Source of the DNA: Paulownia fortunei
Lineage: Eukaryota > Streptophyta > Magnoliopsida > Lamiales > Paulowniaceae
Length of the DNA: 64,000 bases
Direction: 5' to 3'
NCBI GenBank assembly: GCA_019321725.1
Contig: CM033108.1
Coordinates: forward strand, 12,108,060-12,172,059
In this document: positions 11,404-24,720 of the stretch, piece by piece
Position numbering within the stretch: position 1 is the first letter of the stretch
Layout of the letters: each line of letters begins with the position of its first letter
Made by a program: the position numbers and the translations under genes
The notes under the pieces: model-generated
Database searches by the model: none
Seen by the model: only the letters and a program-made list of their open reading frames with translations
Told to the model about the DNA's origin: nothing

Positions 11404-13020
11404 ACAAAAAATGAAAATAAGGCATAAAATGGGCATTCTTTCAAAATTATATTCATTCATAACAAGGTCTTTGGTTACAAATGTCTCCCACTATTTATTG
11501 GAATTCCATCACCCCTAATAGCAATTTAGAAAATTGTATTTTCTAGTGGGCTTGAGGCCCATTTAATATATTGTATGCCCTAATTTTATGAGCTCGTAAA
11601 ATATATTAATAATATTTAACTTTTAGTGATTGCATCTCCATACAACCCTCAAGATGTTTTGCCTTACTTCTTTCCATATACCTCAATTTAATGAGCCTAT
11701 ATAGTACTACGTGTCAAGCAAGACCCATCCAACCTCCATGCAGATGGAGCATCAAAACGTTCCATGACTTATGGTTAACATAGACATGAGTCCATCCCAT
11801 GGGCATCACTATGCTTGGTAAGATCACAAATTTCCTTCACAAAGTTATCCTACGACTCAAGGCCAATGACTAAGTAAGTAGCATCGTCATGTTATCTACT
11901 TTTAATGGTAGGCATGGATTAATGGATCCAACATAATTTTATCCATATTTGCTTGAAATCAAGTTTTTTTTTTCTGAAAAATTCCTTTACTTGATTTTTA
12001 ATTCAAGTGGGGTATTCATTTTAACCATGACCTCATTAATTTTATGTTTGTTTACTTAATGGGTTTGTATCCAATTGATAGCAAGCATATTATTTGAAAG
12101 CATTAAATTGCACATGCATCTATTATATACATAAATGGATGATCGTGAGCCAATCCTATGCAATCCATTTGAGCTAAAAATGGATCTAGAACAGTCTGAG
12201 GGTAATAAAATGGAAGCAAAAACTATTTCTATTAGATGAATATATCTTATACATTCATGGGTCTTCTCTTGATCTCCGCCTTGGTTTTCTTCATTTCCAC
12301 AAAAAATAAAAAGTATCACGCTATACTACTCTATTTCACAAATGTAAAGTAATACAAAAAGAACAAGAGGCACGTAGCCCCATTTTAAAACCCAAAAATA
12401 AAAAATCCAATCACATTGGTCAATGGCTCCATGATTAACCCAAACATGCTTATGAATATATCACATGAATTTATCAAAACATATAAATTTACTATCCTTA
12501 AAAATAATCAATTTCAAGATTTGGAATATAATTATGTTTTTTCATGGAAAACTCCTTTTTCATAAACTTAAAATTCATAATTTAAAAAAAAAAATGATTT
12601 TTGCTAATTGACACGATAGGGTTGTCCAACAGCCCCACATGCAACAACGTGCTATCCATTACACGTGGGCAGTGTGCATGCTAGCATGCCAAGCATGTGT
12701 AGCACCCTTGCATGCAAATGGTTGCAGTTGGGCAGCACATGACCACCCATCATTCCTAGGCTAGTGCACTGCTGGCCTCGCGCATACGGAAGGCAGCCCC
12801 CATGTGCACTTAGCTAGCGGTGCATCTTACCCTTAGCTTAACGTCGACTGCTATGAAATAATAATGTTGCTATATTGTTTGTATCATATTCATAATTTAA
12901 CAATTAAATTAAATTTGCAAAATAATTAAATCCCAATTCGAAATCCCAATTTATTATTGAATTTAATAATTAAATTCTACTAGAATAAATTGAATCCCAA
13001 TTGGAATTGCATAAATTGTA
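11404..13020 (-). other. Long 5' leader of a minus-strand copia element
   Basis: About 1.6 kb of non-coding sequence lies between gag and the primer-binding site. Sequences related to it recur at 24721-26618 (minus), 15165-16340 (plus) and 35871-42138 (minus, interrupted). Landmarks shared between copies include a GTGGGCTTGAGGCCC segment, a GATGGAGCATCAAAA segment and a CATTTATTTTT-rich end. A GC-rich, CATGC- and TGCCCAAC-rich island occupies about 12610-12845. Confidence 0.6.
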
Positions 13021-13032
13021 GCCCTAATCCCA
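13021..13032 (-). other. Decayed primer-binding site (initiator Met tRNA type)
   Basis: On the minus strand, immediately inside LTR 13034-15164, the sequence TGGGATTAGGGC matches the copia primer-binding consensus TGGTATCAGAGC at 9 of 12 positions. Its position identifies the adjacent LTR as the 5' LTR. Confidence 0.55.
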
Positions 13033-13033
13033 T

Positions 13034-15164
13034 TGTTAGTTTCACTTAATTGTAGGGTGTGCATAGGAGAAATTAAAATTTTACAATAAATAAACTAGCC
13101 ATAATGAAATATGGCACCACCCCCGAGTTTGATGTGATTTTATCGATTTTGTAATTTCCAATTAGATTAACTCAAATGAAATAGAGGGATTTGATCTATA
13201 GTTGATGCACTTCGATTAACGTAGGGTTCGAAGCGATAAATTGGTAGACCCTTTCTAAAACTGGTTCAAAGGGATCCAATTATTTTTTCTCCAAAGTAGT
13301 CCACACGATAGGCAGAAACATAGATTCAGAATTCTGCTGGCAATTTTGATTCATTTTCTAACCTAGTTTTGGAGTGTTTAAGTGAGTATCAATTCTTGAC
13401 ACCAACTCAAGGTAGAAAAATTGAATATTTTCAAAGATGATGGAATTTTGTTGAAGAAGATAGAGTGAGAACAATGTTTTTTCTCTTATTTTATTGATGG
13501 CCAAAAATTAGACGACTTTATCCTCAAAATTTCATCATCTCTTTTTCATACAAGTGGTGGCAGAAAATCCAAGAGTCCCACTCTTAGAATTTTTGGCCAC
13601 TCCTCTCATTAGTTGAAGGATTTTTGGTTGATTTTAAGATTTCCCAAAAATCTCCAACTATCGTTCAAAGATACATGGAGATATTTTATCTAATCCAATT
13701 AGATATTTTCAAGAATATCAAATTCTTGGGACTCCATCTTCTTCCAACAATTATTGTGGACCTCTCCAAATGGGCCACTTGAATTGGGTTTGAACTCTTA
13801 ATTAATCCATCAATTAATTCAATTAATTGACAAATTCTTTAATTGATCCTAAGAATTAATTTAATTCCATCAAGCCCGCCTAATCAAGTTAGGCCTAATT
13901 AAATAATTCAAATATTTAATTGAGTCAATTAATTTAATAATTAAACTAATTTATGGTTAACCAAATTAATTGATTCAATTAATTAATTTTTTCACTCTAA
14001 TTGGGCTTATTAATCTCATTAGATTCAATTAAATAATCTAATTATTTAATTAAAAAATTAATTCAACTCCTTAAATTAAATAAAGCCCCAATTAATTAAT
14101 TGTATCTAACTCTTTGTATCAATTCCTAAAGAAGAAATGTTCCATACCAAATTGTATGTGAACCTTTAGGTTCATAACTAGCAGTGGGCTTGCAACACTT
14201 GCAACTTATGAATAAAAATTATTCTAATTAATTAATCCACTTGTAATTAGCTATTTTATTCAAAGAACTTCACAAGTCAACAAAAATACCTAGGAAGTAT
14301 ATCATGACTATCTAGTGTTAGGGTGAAATAGCAAGTGATCCTATTTCAATTAAGAGTACCATATATGTAAGGTCCTTTCGTCTAGGGTATGGATTATAAG
14401 TCGAAACCCTAATTGACTCAATAGCTATGATTCTATTTCAAGTTCTAATGACTCATGATAAATCATTAGAAAAACGCCATCTAACATTCATTTACCTTGG
14501 CCAAGGACTTTTGAGTCATGAATTATGAAAATATAAAAGATTCACTTGTTCTACTAGACAAGTGATGGATCCTTTGTTGGCTATTCTTTAACACCGTACA
14601 TGCCAATGTAATATCTAACATATTCCCTTTATGATTGTCATATAATCAAAAGATAAATTAAGATGTAATGCACAAGACTACCATGGTACCTTATGTCTAA
14701 GGACTAGCCGTGTACTATCACAACATAGAAATTCTTACTTCCATAGACGTCTTCAACTAAGAATTTCCAGTGGACCTATTTAGTGTATTTGTTCGCTAAC
14801 AAGCACCCGCATACATGCACTAGTATCACTGCGCCAATGTCTGTGGAGTGAGACATCCTCCTCATGTGAGCATGCATCGTATATGCTAATCTTATTAGGC
14901 TATATGATGTGCCATCTCAAAAATCCCTCGACCCAAAACTTATTTAAGACTAAAGCCTGAAAGGCATATTCTATGATCACCATTATATGTGCGACCATGC
15001 CCTGTAACTAAGTTTGGTCTAGGAACTTTATCTAATTATAATATGTTATTAAAAATAAAGAAAATGAATATTTTTATTAATATGATTTGAAAAAGATTGT
15101 TTTACAAAATACAAGAGTACAAAAGACGCCCAATCTAATTGGCATGCTAGGAACTACTCTAACA
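13034..15164 (-). repeat. Full-length copia 5' LTR (2131 bp)
   Basis: The plus strand begins TGTTAGTTTCACTTAA and ends CTACTCTAACA, so the minus strand runs TGTTAGAGTAG...CTAACA with proper TG/CA ends. The primer-binding site at its left and no polypurine tract at its right make it the 5' LTR of a minus-strand element whose leader and gag start continue leftward to 11184. The middle is dominated by TTAATTAATTGAATT-type blocks. The right flank is plus-strand leader of the same family, so this element appears to have inserted into a relative. Confidence 0.75.
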
Positions 15165-16389
15165 CAATTATGTTTAGCATGCTAGATAGATGATAATGGA
15201 TTCTAGGCCAATGTGATCGGTTTAACTTTATGTAATTTTTGATTAATTTTGTGTTTAATTAAAATGAGGCCCGCGAGTCTTGCCTTTTTCTTTATCTTTG
15301 TTCTAAACTTATTCTATCTATCTTCTATACACCTCCCCATGGATTTGTTCCAATATTTCTTGTAGGTTTATCAAATGTAATAAAAGTAAAATTAGATGGT
15401 GAGGGCTTAGTCTTATTGTAAGTTGGCTAACTTGACAAACAGATGGAATGAAGATGAGAAAAAATGAGGAATGAAGGCCCCATGGATGTATGAGATACAT
15501 TTATGTAATAAATATATCTATTTACATTTTAACTATCTCTGTTAGATTGACCTTGTTCCACTTTACCTTGAGTGGATTACATAGGATTAAAGGCCCATGA
15601 TCATCCCTTATTAGTATATGTGTGATGTATACTGTGATTATTTAATGTATGCCTTGTGATGCTTCGCTTTGTTTTCTATCACTAGGATAGATAACATTAA
15701 ACCTATGTGTTTCCCTCACTTGAACTAATTTCAAGTTTAAATCCTTTGGTTGCGAACCTTAAAGGTTTATATCAAGTGAAAATGGGTAATATTGGGTAGA
15801 GGCCCCATCGTCCCTACCTTCTATCATAAGTAATGACGTGATATTCTGCTGAGCTTAGTGCATTGGCCTTGAGTCGTCAGATGTACTAAGTAAGGTAAGT
15901 TGTCATCACTAGTACGAATTGTGATGCCTATGGAATGGAATGTTTAAATATTGGCCACGAGTCATGGGATATTTAAGGGTTTCATTCACATGTATATTTG
16001 ATGGGTCCCGCTTGATATTGAGCACCATATGGAATCATAACATTGGGGCATATGCGAAATGTGAGGTAAAATAGCTTGAAGGTTGCATAGAGATGCAATT
16101 GTAAAGTGTTGTTTACCTTTTGGCTTTGTCATAAGGGCTTATAGCACTGGGGTATGACAAAGTTAATTGGACTTCAAGCCTACTAGAAAATTATATTTTT
16201 CAAAGTTCCATCTGAGGATGGTGGAATTCGAATAAAATAGTGCGAGACATTTATGATTGAAGACCAAATCATAAAAGGATATCAATTTAATGAATGGTTA
16301 TTTTTTTTCCTCACTTTGGATAATTGTCATTGCTGTAGATTCCACTCAAGTTAATCTAGACATACAAGCAAACTCACTTGCCCAATCTT
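15165..16389 (+). other. Plus-strand copia leader with the first codons of gag
   Basis: The segments CTTGAGTGGATTACATAGG (15570) and TTCAAGCCTACTAGAAAA (16165), and the end TGTAGATT... (16335), match the reverse complement of the leader at 11404-13020, including the point where gag starts. The primer-binding-site end is missing because LTR 13034-15164 replaces it. LTR 16390-18444 cuts it off about 50 bp into gag. No coding capacity otherwise. Confidence 0.55.
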
Positions 16390-18444
16390 TGTTAGGTTTA
16401 CATAACTATGGAGTGCAAAAAAATAAAAAGAAAAAAGTAAACATGTTATATCAAATACGACATCACCTAGGGTTTGATGTGATTATTAATTTTGCATATT
16501 CAATTATCTGAACAAAATATGTAAAGAGTTTCAATTTATACCTTGAGCACTTCGGTTATAGAAGAGGTGGGAGCAATCAATTGCCAGCCCTTGGTACAGA
16601 AACTAGTTCACAGGGGTCCAAGTGTTTCCTCTCTAATGAAGTCAACACTTCAGGTAAGATTTCATAGTAATTTTGAGTGAGTATCAATTCTTAAACCAAC
16701 TGGTGGTACTAAAAATTGAATACCTTTGTTCAATCAAAAGATGGAACCTTTGATTGAAGGAAAAAGAAACTGGGAGAAAATGTTTTTCTTCCTTTTTCTT
16801 ATTAATGGCTGAAATTCCAAGAGTCCAACTACTTGGAATTTTCGATCCCTTCCTCTTATGGTGGTGGCCAAATATTGTAAAAGTCCTATGCTTGGAATTT
16901 TTGACCCTTTGCTATTTGTTGGAGAATTTTTGATTAATCACAAGATCTCTAAAAAATCTTCAACTCTATCTCCAAGGATATCACATATCCTCTTATATCT
17001 TCCAAAGGTAGTTAGAGATATTTTATCTAATCATATTAGATAATTCCAAAAATATCTTATTAGTAGTCTTCCATCTTCTTCCAACAACTCTAGTAGGCCT
17101 TTCCTAATGGGCCACTAGGAATTAGACTTGGACTTTTTATTAAATTCAATAATTAATCCAATTAATTGATTGGGTCCAAGATCATTTAATTGATTCTAAT
17201 CAATTAATTTAATTTTATCAAACCCACCTAATCATTGTAGATCCAATTGAATGATCTAATTATTTAATTGAGTAAATTAATTTAATAATTAAATTAATTT
17301 ATGGCTACCATAATTAATTGATTAGATTACTTAATTGTTTCAATCAAATTCGACTATCTAATTTTATTAGGTCTAATTAAATAATCTAATTATTTAATTG
17401 AATTAATTTAATTCCTTGAATTAAATTAAACCCCAATAATTAATCTCTATTAATTAATAGGATTTAACTCTTTAGATCAATTTCTAATTTTGAAATGCTC
17501 CATCCTAAATTATGTGCGACCCTTTAAGTTTATAAGTAAGCTAGTAGTGGGATTGCAGTATTTATAACTTATGAATAACAATTATTCTGATTAATAAATT
17601 TAATTAATTAATTTACTTGGAATTAACTCTTAAATTCGAAGAATCTTTTAAATTATGGGAAACATTTAGCAATTGTATCATGACAACCTAGTCTTAGTTG
17701 TATTGTACACATAAGGTCCGTCCATCACGATGAATCGTTTGAAAACACCATCTAACATTAATCCTGTCTTGGCCAAGAATTTCTAAGTCATGAACTATGA
17801 GAACATAATAGATTCAATTATTCTGCTAGACAAGTGATGGATCTTTCGTCGGTCACTCATTAACCTCTATACATGCTAATGCAACATCCAACGAATCTCT
17901 TTTGCGATTATCAGATAATCAGAAAATGCATCAAAATGGAACACGACATGCATAAGGCTACTATGATACCTCAAGTCTAAGGACTTATTGTGTACTATTG
18001 TAATGTGGAAATTCTTACTTCGATAGATAACGTCTCCAATTAAGAATTTTCAATGGGCCTTTTTCAGTGTACTTGTTATCTAACAACCACCTACATGCAT
18101 GCACTAGCAAAATTATGTTGATACGTATAAAGTGAGACATCATCCTCATGGGAGCATGCATCGTACACACAAGTCTTATTAGGCTATTCGATGTTCTATC
18201 TAAAAAAGCTCTCGACCCAAAATTAATTTAAGACCAAAGCCTTAGAGGCATATTCCATGATTACCATCAAATACACGACAATACCCTTTGGCTAAGTTTT
18301 GTCTTGGACTTTATCTAATTAACATACATTATTAAAGATAAAGAGAATGCCTATTTTTTACTATGATTTAGAAAAGATTATTTTACAAATAGAAGAGTTT
18401 AAAAGACGCCCAATCCAAATGGTGCACGGAGCACTCCTTTAACA
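16390..18444 (-). repeat. Copia 3' LTR (2055 bp)
   Basis: The plus strand starts TGTTAGGTTTACATAAC and ends CACTCCTTTAACA, with correct TG/CA termini on the minus strand. A polypurine tract (minus GTAGGAGAT, 18445-18453) abuts it, so it is the 3' LTR of the minus-strand RT-RNase H remnant on its right. The same landmarks as the other LTRs of the family occur in the same order. Confidence 0.75.
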
Positions 18445-18453
18445 ATCTCCTAC
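18445..18453 (-). other. Copia polypurine tract
   Basis: GTAGGAGAT on the minus strand, directly before TGTTAAAGGAG of the LTR. It corresponds to TGGGAGAT at 22697-22704. Confidence 0.65.
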
Positions 18454-18459
18454 TTACTT

Positions 18460-19845
18460 TAGTGCTAATTGCCCATGTACCTCAGGCCTATTTTCTCAAG
18501 ATGTCCATCAAATACCTTATGTGCTAGGGGTTTTGTCAATGGGTCTAGTACATTTTCGGCCAAAGTGGCTTTATCCACTATGACCTCGCCTCTACTAGTG
18601 ACCTCTCTAATTAGGTGGAATCATCTCATCATATACTTGGATGTTTTATGAGATCTTGGTTCTTTTACTTGTGCAATAGCTCCAGTGTTATCACAGTATA
18701 TCAATATGAGATCAATAATTGATAGAATTACACCCAACCCTTAGATGAAGTTCTTTATCTAAATAACACCCTTTGCTGCATCACACGCAATAATGCATTC
18801 AACCTTAGTAGTGGGATCACCGTTTATGGTGAATATGTATCCAAAAATTGGCTTTGAGTCATCTATATCGAAGGTAAAACTAGAATCAGTATAACCTTCT
18901 AGTTAGTTCTCTAGGGTTGTATAAAAAAAGATATCCTTAGTCCTTCTCAAGTACTTGAGAATCATTTTCATGGCTTTCTAGTGCTCCTCGCCTTGATTGG
19001 ACTGATATCTGCTCGTGACACTCCAAGCATGTGCGACATCAGGCCTCGTACATAGTATACCATACATTATGCTTCTAATGGTGGATGCATAAAGTATGTG
19101 AGTCATTCTTTGTCTTTTCTTAAGAGTCTTGGGGATAAAGATTTTGATAGAAAATGTCATAACTCATAGACAAGAATCCTTATTTAGATTTCTCAATGTT
19201 AAACCTCTTTGGCAGTTTATCTATATACGTTGATTATCTCATCAAACTGGATGTTCCAACTTTGGAAAGCCTGCTTGAGTCTATAAATAGATATCTAAAG
19301 CTTGTAAATCTTTTGGTCTCTTTCTCTGGATATGAAGCTTCAGGCTGCCTTATAAAGATCTTTCCCTTAATGTTTCCACTATGCAAAGTGGTCTTCATAT
19401 CCATCTTCCATATCTTGCAGTCATTACACTTAGATATGGCTAGCTGAATTTGGATAGATTTTAGCATTTCTATTGGCAATAAGGTTTTCAAATCAATTGC
19501 TTGCTTTTGAGTATAACCTTTCACGACCAGTCGTATTTTATAGGTCATTACCTCTCTATTTACTCCAAGCTTCAGCTTGTATACCTATTTACAGCCAATG
19601 GAAACTATTTTCTATGGTGGATCCACCAAGGTCCATACTTTGTTGGAGCACATGGAGTCCATTTTAGTTTACATGGCATCTTGCCAACTTCCCAAGTGTC
19701 AGACATTGCCTCTCCATAAGTCCTTGGATTACTATCCAAAGGAAGATCCTCCTAGTTGTTCTCTAACAAAAAGCTATATCTCTTAGGTAGCTTTGAGACC
19801 TTTCGGATCTCATATGAGGTTGTGGATCAAAAAGCTCAGTTTATA
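18460..19845 (-). pseudogene. Copia reverse transcriptase / RNase H remnant
   Basis: The minus strand encodes the copia RT start VYKLKLGVNREV, RLVVKGYTQKQ, LLPIEMLKSI, then KMDMKTTLHSGN and IKGKIFIRQPE, and, after a gap, STYIDKLPKRFN, SIMYGILCTRPDVAHA and SRYQSNQGEEH. The RNase H part down to 18460 is decayed. The segment carrying the YVDD catalytic box is absent: KVGTSSLMR is followed almost directly by STYIDKL, so an internal deletion removed the polymerase active site. It abuts plus-strand copia sequence at 19845/19846. Confidence 0.75.
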
Positions 19846-22690
19846 TTCTATTACTCCCCAAAACTCCTTTTTCCATGTTCAACAAAATAAAAGAAAACTA
19901 GATAATCATAGTTCTCAACTCTTTTAGCATATTAGATTAGGTCACACTCTAAGAAGAGAATTCATAAGTTGGCTCAATCGCTCGATCTTTCAAAAGAGTG
20001 ACAACATGTGAGTCATGTATCAAGGGAAAGATGACCAAATCGCCATTTGTTGGACAAGTGAAGAGAGCCAAAGATTTATTAGATTTGATCCATGGTACCT
20101 AGATACTTTGAATCAATGCTATGCCCCCTTAGGCTATTAGTGAAAGTGGAATCACACACGTAAGAGTTAGGAGTTAGAGTTAAGCTTAAACAGTCTTCCC
20201 CAGTTCTCTCTCAATCTCATGAGTTCAAACTGGGGCAAGCAGTCTACGAGAATCTCTTTCTTGCATAGGCTCAGTATAGTACTTCTTATTGATTGGAGGC
20301 CTACAGGACACTAAGTGTTAGTGCTCATGGCAACTATCACTACTTCATAACCTTTACTGATGATTATTCTATATATGGTTATGTTTACCTTATGAGATAC
20401 AAATTTGAAACTTTTAAAATGTTCAAAGAATTCAGATGTGAGGTGGAGAAACAAACTGGGCTAAGTATCAAGGTTCTTCAATCAGATTGAGGTGGTGAAT
20501 ACTTGAGCATTGAATATCTTGATTATCTTAAAAAGACTGGATTCTCTCTTAATGGACTTCTCGTACTACTCCTCAACTTACTGGAGTTGCAGAGTGTAAG
20601 AATCAAACCTTGTTAGACTAGACTTCTTCTTTCATTCTAGAGTTATGCTCTAGAAAAGGCGACATATCTATTAAATAGAGTACCATCAAAGTCTGTGCCC
20701 AAAACACCATATGAGATGTGGTGTGGGGAACCACTCTCTTATAAATACCTAAGGGTATGGGAGTATGCTACTTACGTGAAACAGCAAGTGGGAGATAAAT
20801 TGGATATGAGATCTAGTTTATATAAGTTTGTAGGGTATCTAAAAGAATTCATTGGTACTATTTCTATGACTCCTGAGAACAAAAGGTGTTTATTTCAAAG
20901 AATTCCACCTTCATAGAGGAGGAGTTTCTATTGGATAGAAATGGCGAAGTTGTGGAACTTGAAGAAATTCAAGAAGCACAGAGCATCCCAACAGATGTAG
21001 TAATAGGCTAACCAGTTTAGGCTGGACCTTCGAACACAGAACCTCCTAAGAGGTCCCAAAGGATCTCAAACCCACCTAAGAGATATAGCTTTTGTTTAGA
21101 GGACAACGAGAAGAATCTTCCCTTAGATAGTGATCCAAGGACTTATGAAAAGGCGATGTCTGACATCGACTCAATAAGTTGTCAAAACTTCATGTAATTC
21201 GAGATGGACTCCATATACTCCAACGAGGTATGGATCTTGATGAATCTACCATAGGAAATAGTTCCCATTGGCTACAAATAGGTCTACAAGTGAAAACTTA
21301 GAGTAAATAGAGAGATAATTACCTATAAAGCACGACTGGTCGTAAAAGGTTATACTCAAAAATAAAAAATTGATTATGAAGAAACCTTTTTGCCAGTAGC
21401 GATGCTTAAATCTATCCAGATACTACTAGCCATATCAACGTGCTATGACTATAAGATAAGGAATATATATGTGAATACTACTTTCCTTAATGGAAACATT
21501 AAGGAAGAGATCTATATGAGGTAGCAGAAGGCTTCAAATCCAAATGGAGTAAGTGAAAGGTTTGTAAACTCCAGAGATCCATTTATGGACTCCAACAGAC
21601 TTTCCGAAGCTGGAACATCTAGTTTGACAAGGCAATCAAATCATTTGATTTCCATAAGAACCCGAATGAACCTTATGTTTACAAGAAGGTTAGTAGGAGC
21701 ACAGTAACATTGACGGCATCCTACTCATTGGGAATAGTGTAGGGATGCTGCAGTCAACTAAAACTTAGTTGCCTAACTAGTTCTCCATGAAGGATTGGAG
21801 AAGCACCCTTTATTCTTAGAATAAAGATCTATAGAGATATATATAGAAGGATGATTAGACTATTCCAATCCACATATATAGACAAATTGCAAAAGAGGTT
21901 TAACATGGAGAAATCTAAATGAGAATTTATGTTAATGAGTCATGGTATTTCTCTCTCAAAGGTTATGTCTCTTAAGACTCTTGAGAAAAGGGAAAAGATG
22001 ACCTACCTACCTTATAGATCTGTCATTAGAAGCATAATGTATGGTATACTATGTACGAGGCCTAATGTTGCATATGCTTCGAGTATCACGAGCAGATATC
22101 AGTCTAATCCAGGTGAGGAATATTAGAAAGCCGTAAAGATGATCCTCAAGACCTTGAGAAAAACTAAGGATATTTTTCTTGTATACGACTTTAGAGAATT
22201 AAAACTAGAAGGCTATACTGATTCTAGTTTTTAGTTTGATATAGACGATAAAAAATCTATGTCCGGATATATATTCACCATAATCGGTGGTGCGGTTAGT
22301 TGGAATAGTTCTAAACAAGAGATGATTGTGGATTCTACCACTCAGGCTGAATACATTGTTGCTCGTGATGCAGTAAAGGAAGTTGTTTGGATGAGGAACT
22401 TCATCCAAAAGTTGGGTGTGGTTCCATCCATTGTTGATCATGTATTGATATATTGTAATAACAACAAAGTTATTACACAAGCAAAATAGCCAAGATCTCA
22501 TCGAAGATCTAAACACATCATAAGACGATACCAATTGACTGGAGAGATCATTGGTTGAGGCAATGTTATAGTGGATAGTATCGCTTCAGAATAAAATATA
22601 GTAGACCTACTAACCAAACCCCTAGCGCTGAAGGTATTTGAAGAACTTCTTAAGAAGATGGGCAAAAAGTATATGGGCAATTGGCACTAG
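19846..22690 (+). pseudogene. Copia GAG-pre-integrase, integrase, RT and RNase H remnant
   Basis: Read across frames, the modules occur in copia order: IRLGHT and SPFVGQVKRAKDLLDLI of the pre-integrase segment (19930-20090); integrase YHYFITFTDDYS (20335), VLQSD-stop-GGEYL (20480) and GVAECKNQT (20590), which keep the three catalytic acids; TPYEMWCGEPLS (20705); RT RLVVKGYTQK (21330), VAMLKSIQILLA (21395) and NGNIKEEIYM (21490); a polymerase box reduced to DGILLIGN (21715) in place of YVDDILLIGN; SIMYGILCTRPNVAYA (22030); and RNase H MSGYIFTIIGGAVSWNS and STTQAEYI (22260-22360). There are more than twenty stops. The 5' part (gag, protease) is missing. An extra piece of about 200 bp interrupts integrase at roughly 20095-20300. 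Confidence 0.8.
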
Positions 22691-22704
22691 GGTAAATGGG
22701 AGAT
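22691..22704 (+). other. Copia polypurine tract
   Basis: GGTAAATGGGAGAT precedes the LTR start TGTTAGAG, the standard position for initiation of plus-strand DNA synthesis. Confidence 0.7.
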
Positions 22705-24602
22705 TGTTAGAGTAGTGCCCAGCATGCCAAATAGATTGGGCATCTTTTTTATTTTTATATCTATAAAAATAATCGTTTTTCAAATCATATTAATAAAAAA
22801 AGGCAAATTTCTTTATCTTTAATTACATACAGTAATTAGATAAAGTCCCTAAATCAAACAAAGTTATGGGGCATGGTCACGTATTTGATGGTGATCATGG
22901 AATATACCTCTATAGCTTTCGTCTTATAATAGTTTCGAATCGAGGGCTTTTTGAGATGGGATATCAAATAGCTTCATAGACTTGCGTATACAATGCATGC
23001 TCGCATGAAGAGGATGTCTCGCTCCATGGACATTGGCGTAATGACGCTAGTACATGTATGCGGGTGCTTGTTAGAGAACAAGTACATAGAACAGGCCTAT
23101 TGAAAATTCTTAATTGGAAATGTTGTTTGTCAAAATAAGAATTTCTATATTACGATAATACACAATTAGTCATTATACTTGAGGCACCATGGTAGTATTA
23201 TGCATGTCGTGTTCTATTTTGATGTATCTTCTGATTGCCTAACAATTACAAAGGAGTACATTGGATATTGTATTGATATGTATGGAGGTTAATGAGTGGC
23301 CAACAAAGGATCCGTCACTACTCTGACAGAACAAGTGAATCTCCTCTATTTTCATAGGTTGTAACTTAGAAGTCCTTGACCAAGGCAATAAAAATGTTAG
23401 ATAGGTTTTTCTAACGATTCATCGTAAGTCATTGAAACTTGAAATAGAATCACAGTTATTGAGTAATTAAGGTTTTGACTATTAATCCATGCCCTAGACT
23501 TAATTGGGAGACTAGTTGATGAAAAAACTCTTTAGGTTGTATCCAATTAATTAGTTGGGGCTTAAATTAATTCAATGAGTTGAATTAATTATTTAATTGA
23601 CCTAATAATATTAGAAAACTCAATTGGAGTGAAATAATTATTTGATGATTCAAATTAATTATGTAGACCATAAATTAATTTAATTACTAATTAATTTACT
23701 CAATTAAATAATTAAATTATTTAATTAGACCTAATTTGATTAGGTGGGCTAGATGGAATAAATTAATTGAATTTGGACTAAAATAATTAATTGGATTAAT
23801 TGTGAAATTTATTTTAAGTCCAAATTCAATTCAAAGAGGCCTGTTTGGAGAGGCCCATGTGGGTTGTTGAAAAAGGACAAAAATTCAATAATTTAAAATT
23901 CTTGGGTGACTCTAAATATCTTTGGAAGATAGGAATAGATAGAGTTGAAAAATTTTAGGACAATCAAAATCTTCCAACCAATTAAAAGGAGACCAAAAAT
24001 ATCAAGAGTAGGACTCTTGGAATTTTTTAGTCCCCTTAAATAAAGAACATGGGCCGAAAATTTGAGGTTAATAAAAGCTCTCAATTTTTTGGCCATTTAA
24101 GAAAATAAGGAGAAAATTTTGTTAAAGCTCTCAATTTTTTGGCCATTTAAGAAAATAAGGAGAAAATTTTGTTTTCTTTTTTCATCCTTTATTTCACAAA
24201 AATTCCATCTATTTATATAAGTATTAATTCTTTTATCACAAGTTGATAACAAGAATTAATATTTATTGTATTCACTCCATAAACTAGGTTAGGAAAAGAA
24301 TCTGAATTGCTAGTGGAGTTTGGATTCTGTGTTCCTGCTCAACATGTCGACTTCTTTAGTTTAGATCCGTGTGAATTAAAATTTTCAAAAGGAAATAGCA
24401 ATCGATTGCTTCAATCCCTACGACAATCAGAGTGCATAAGGGTATAAATTGAAACTGTTTTAATTTTTATTAAACCATTGAAAATTTACAAAATTTTTAA
24501 AAATCACATCAGATTTGGGTACTCCTGTAACTTTTATAGCATGCTTAATTCTAAAATTTTATTTTGCCACTGCGCATGCCCTAGGATCACGCGAACCTAA
24601 CA
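22705..24602 (+). repeat. Copia 3' LTR (1898 bp)
   Basis: It runs TGTTAGAGTAGTGCCC...GCGAACCTAACA with proper TG/CA ends, directly after the RNase H remnant and its polypurine tract. It contains an exact 50-bp tandem duplication (24074-24123 and 24124-24173). The right flank from 24603 is antisense copia gag, so the element ended inside a relative of the opposite orientation. Confidence 0.8.
24074..24173 (+). repeat. Exact 50-bp tandem duplication inside the LTR
   Basis: Two identical 50-base units, each beginning AAAGCTCTCAATTTTTTGG and ending AAAATTTTGTT, lie head to tail. The other LTRs of the family have only one. Confidence 0.9.
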
Positions 24603-24720
24603 CTCTGTCCCATCTACAGACATGCCTACCAATGGATTAGTATTGAGGATGGAGGATCTCTTCTCAGATTGTAAAATAATCTTAATATTCCTCAACCAAT
24701 CGAAAAAGTTGGGTTCAGTT
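24603..24720 (-). pseudogene. Copia gag start, truncated
   Basis: The minus strand encodes DWLRNIKIIL, SEKRSSILNT and PLVGMSVDGTE, the same gag N-terminus as at 11184-11403. The coding sequence stops at the LTR end at 24602. Confidence 0.65.
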
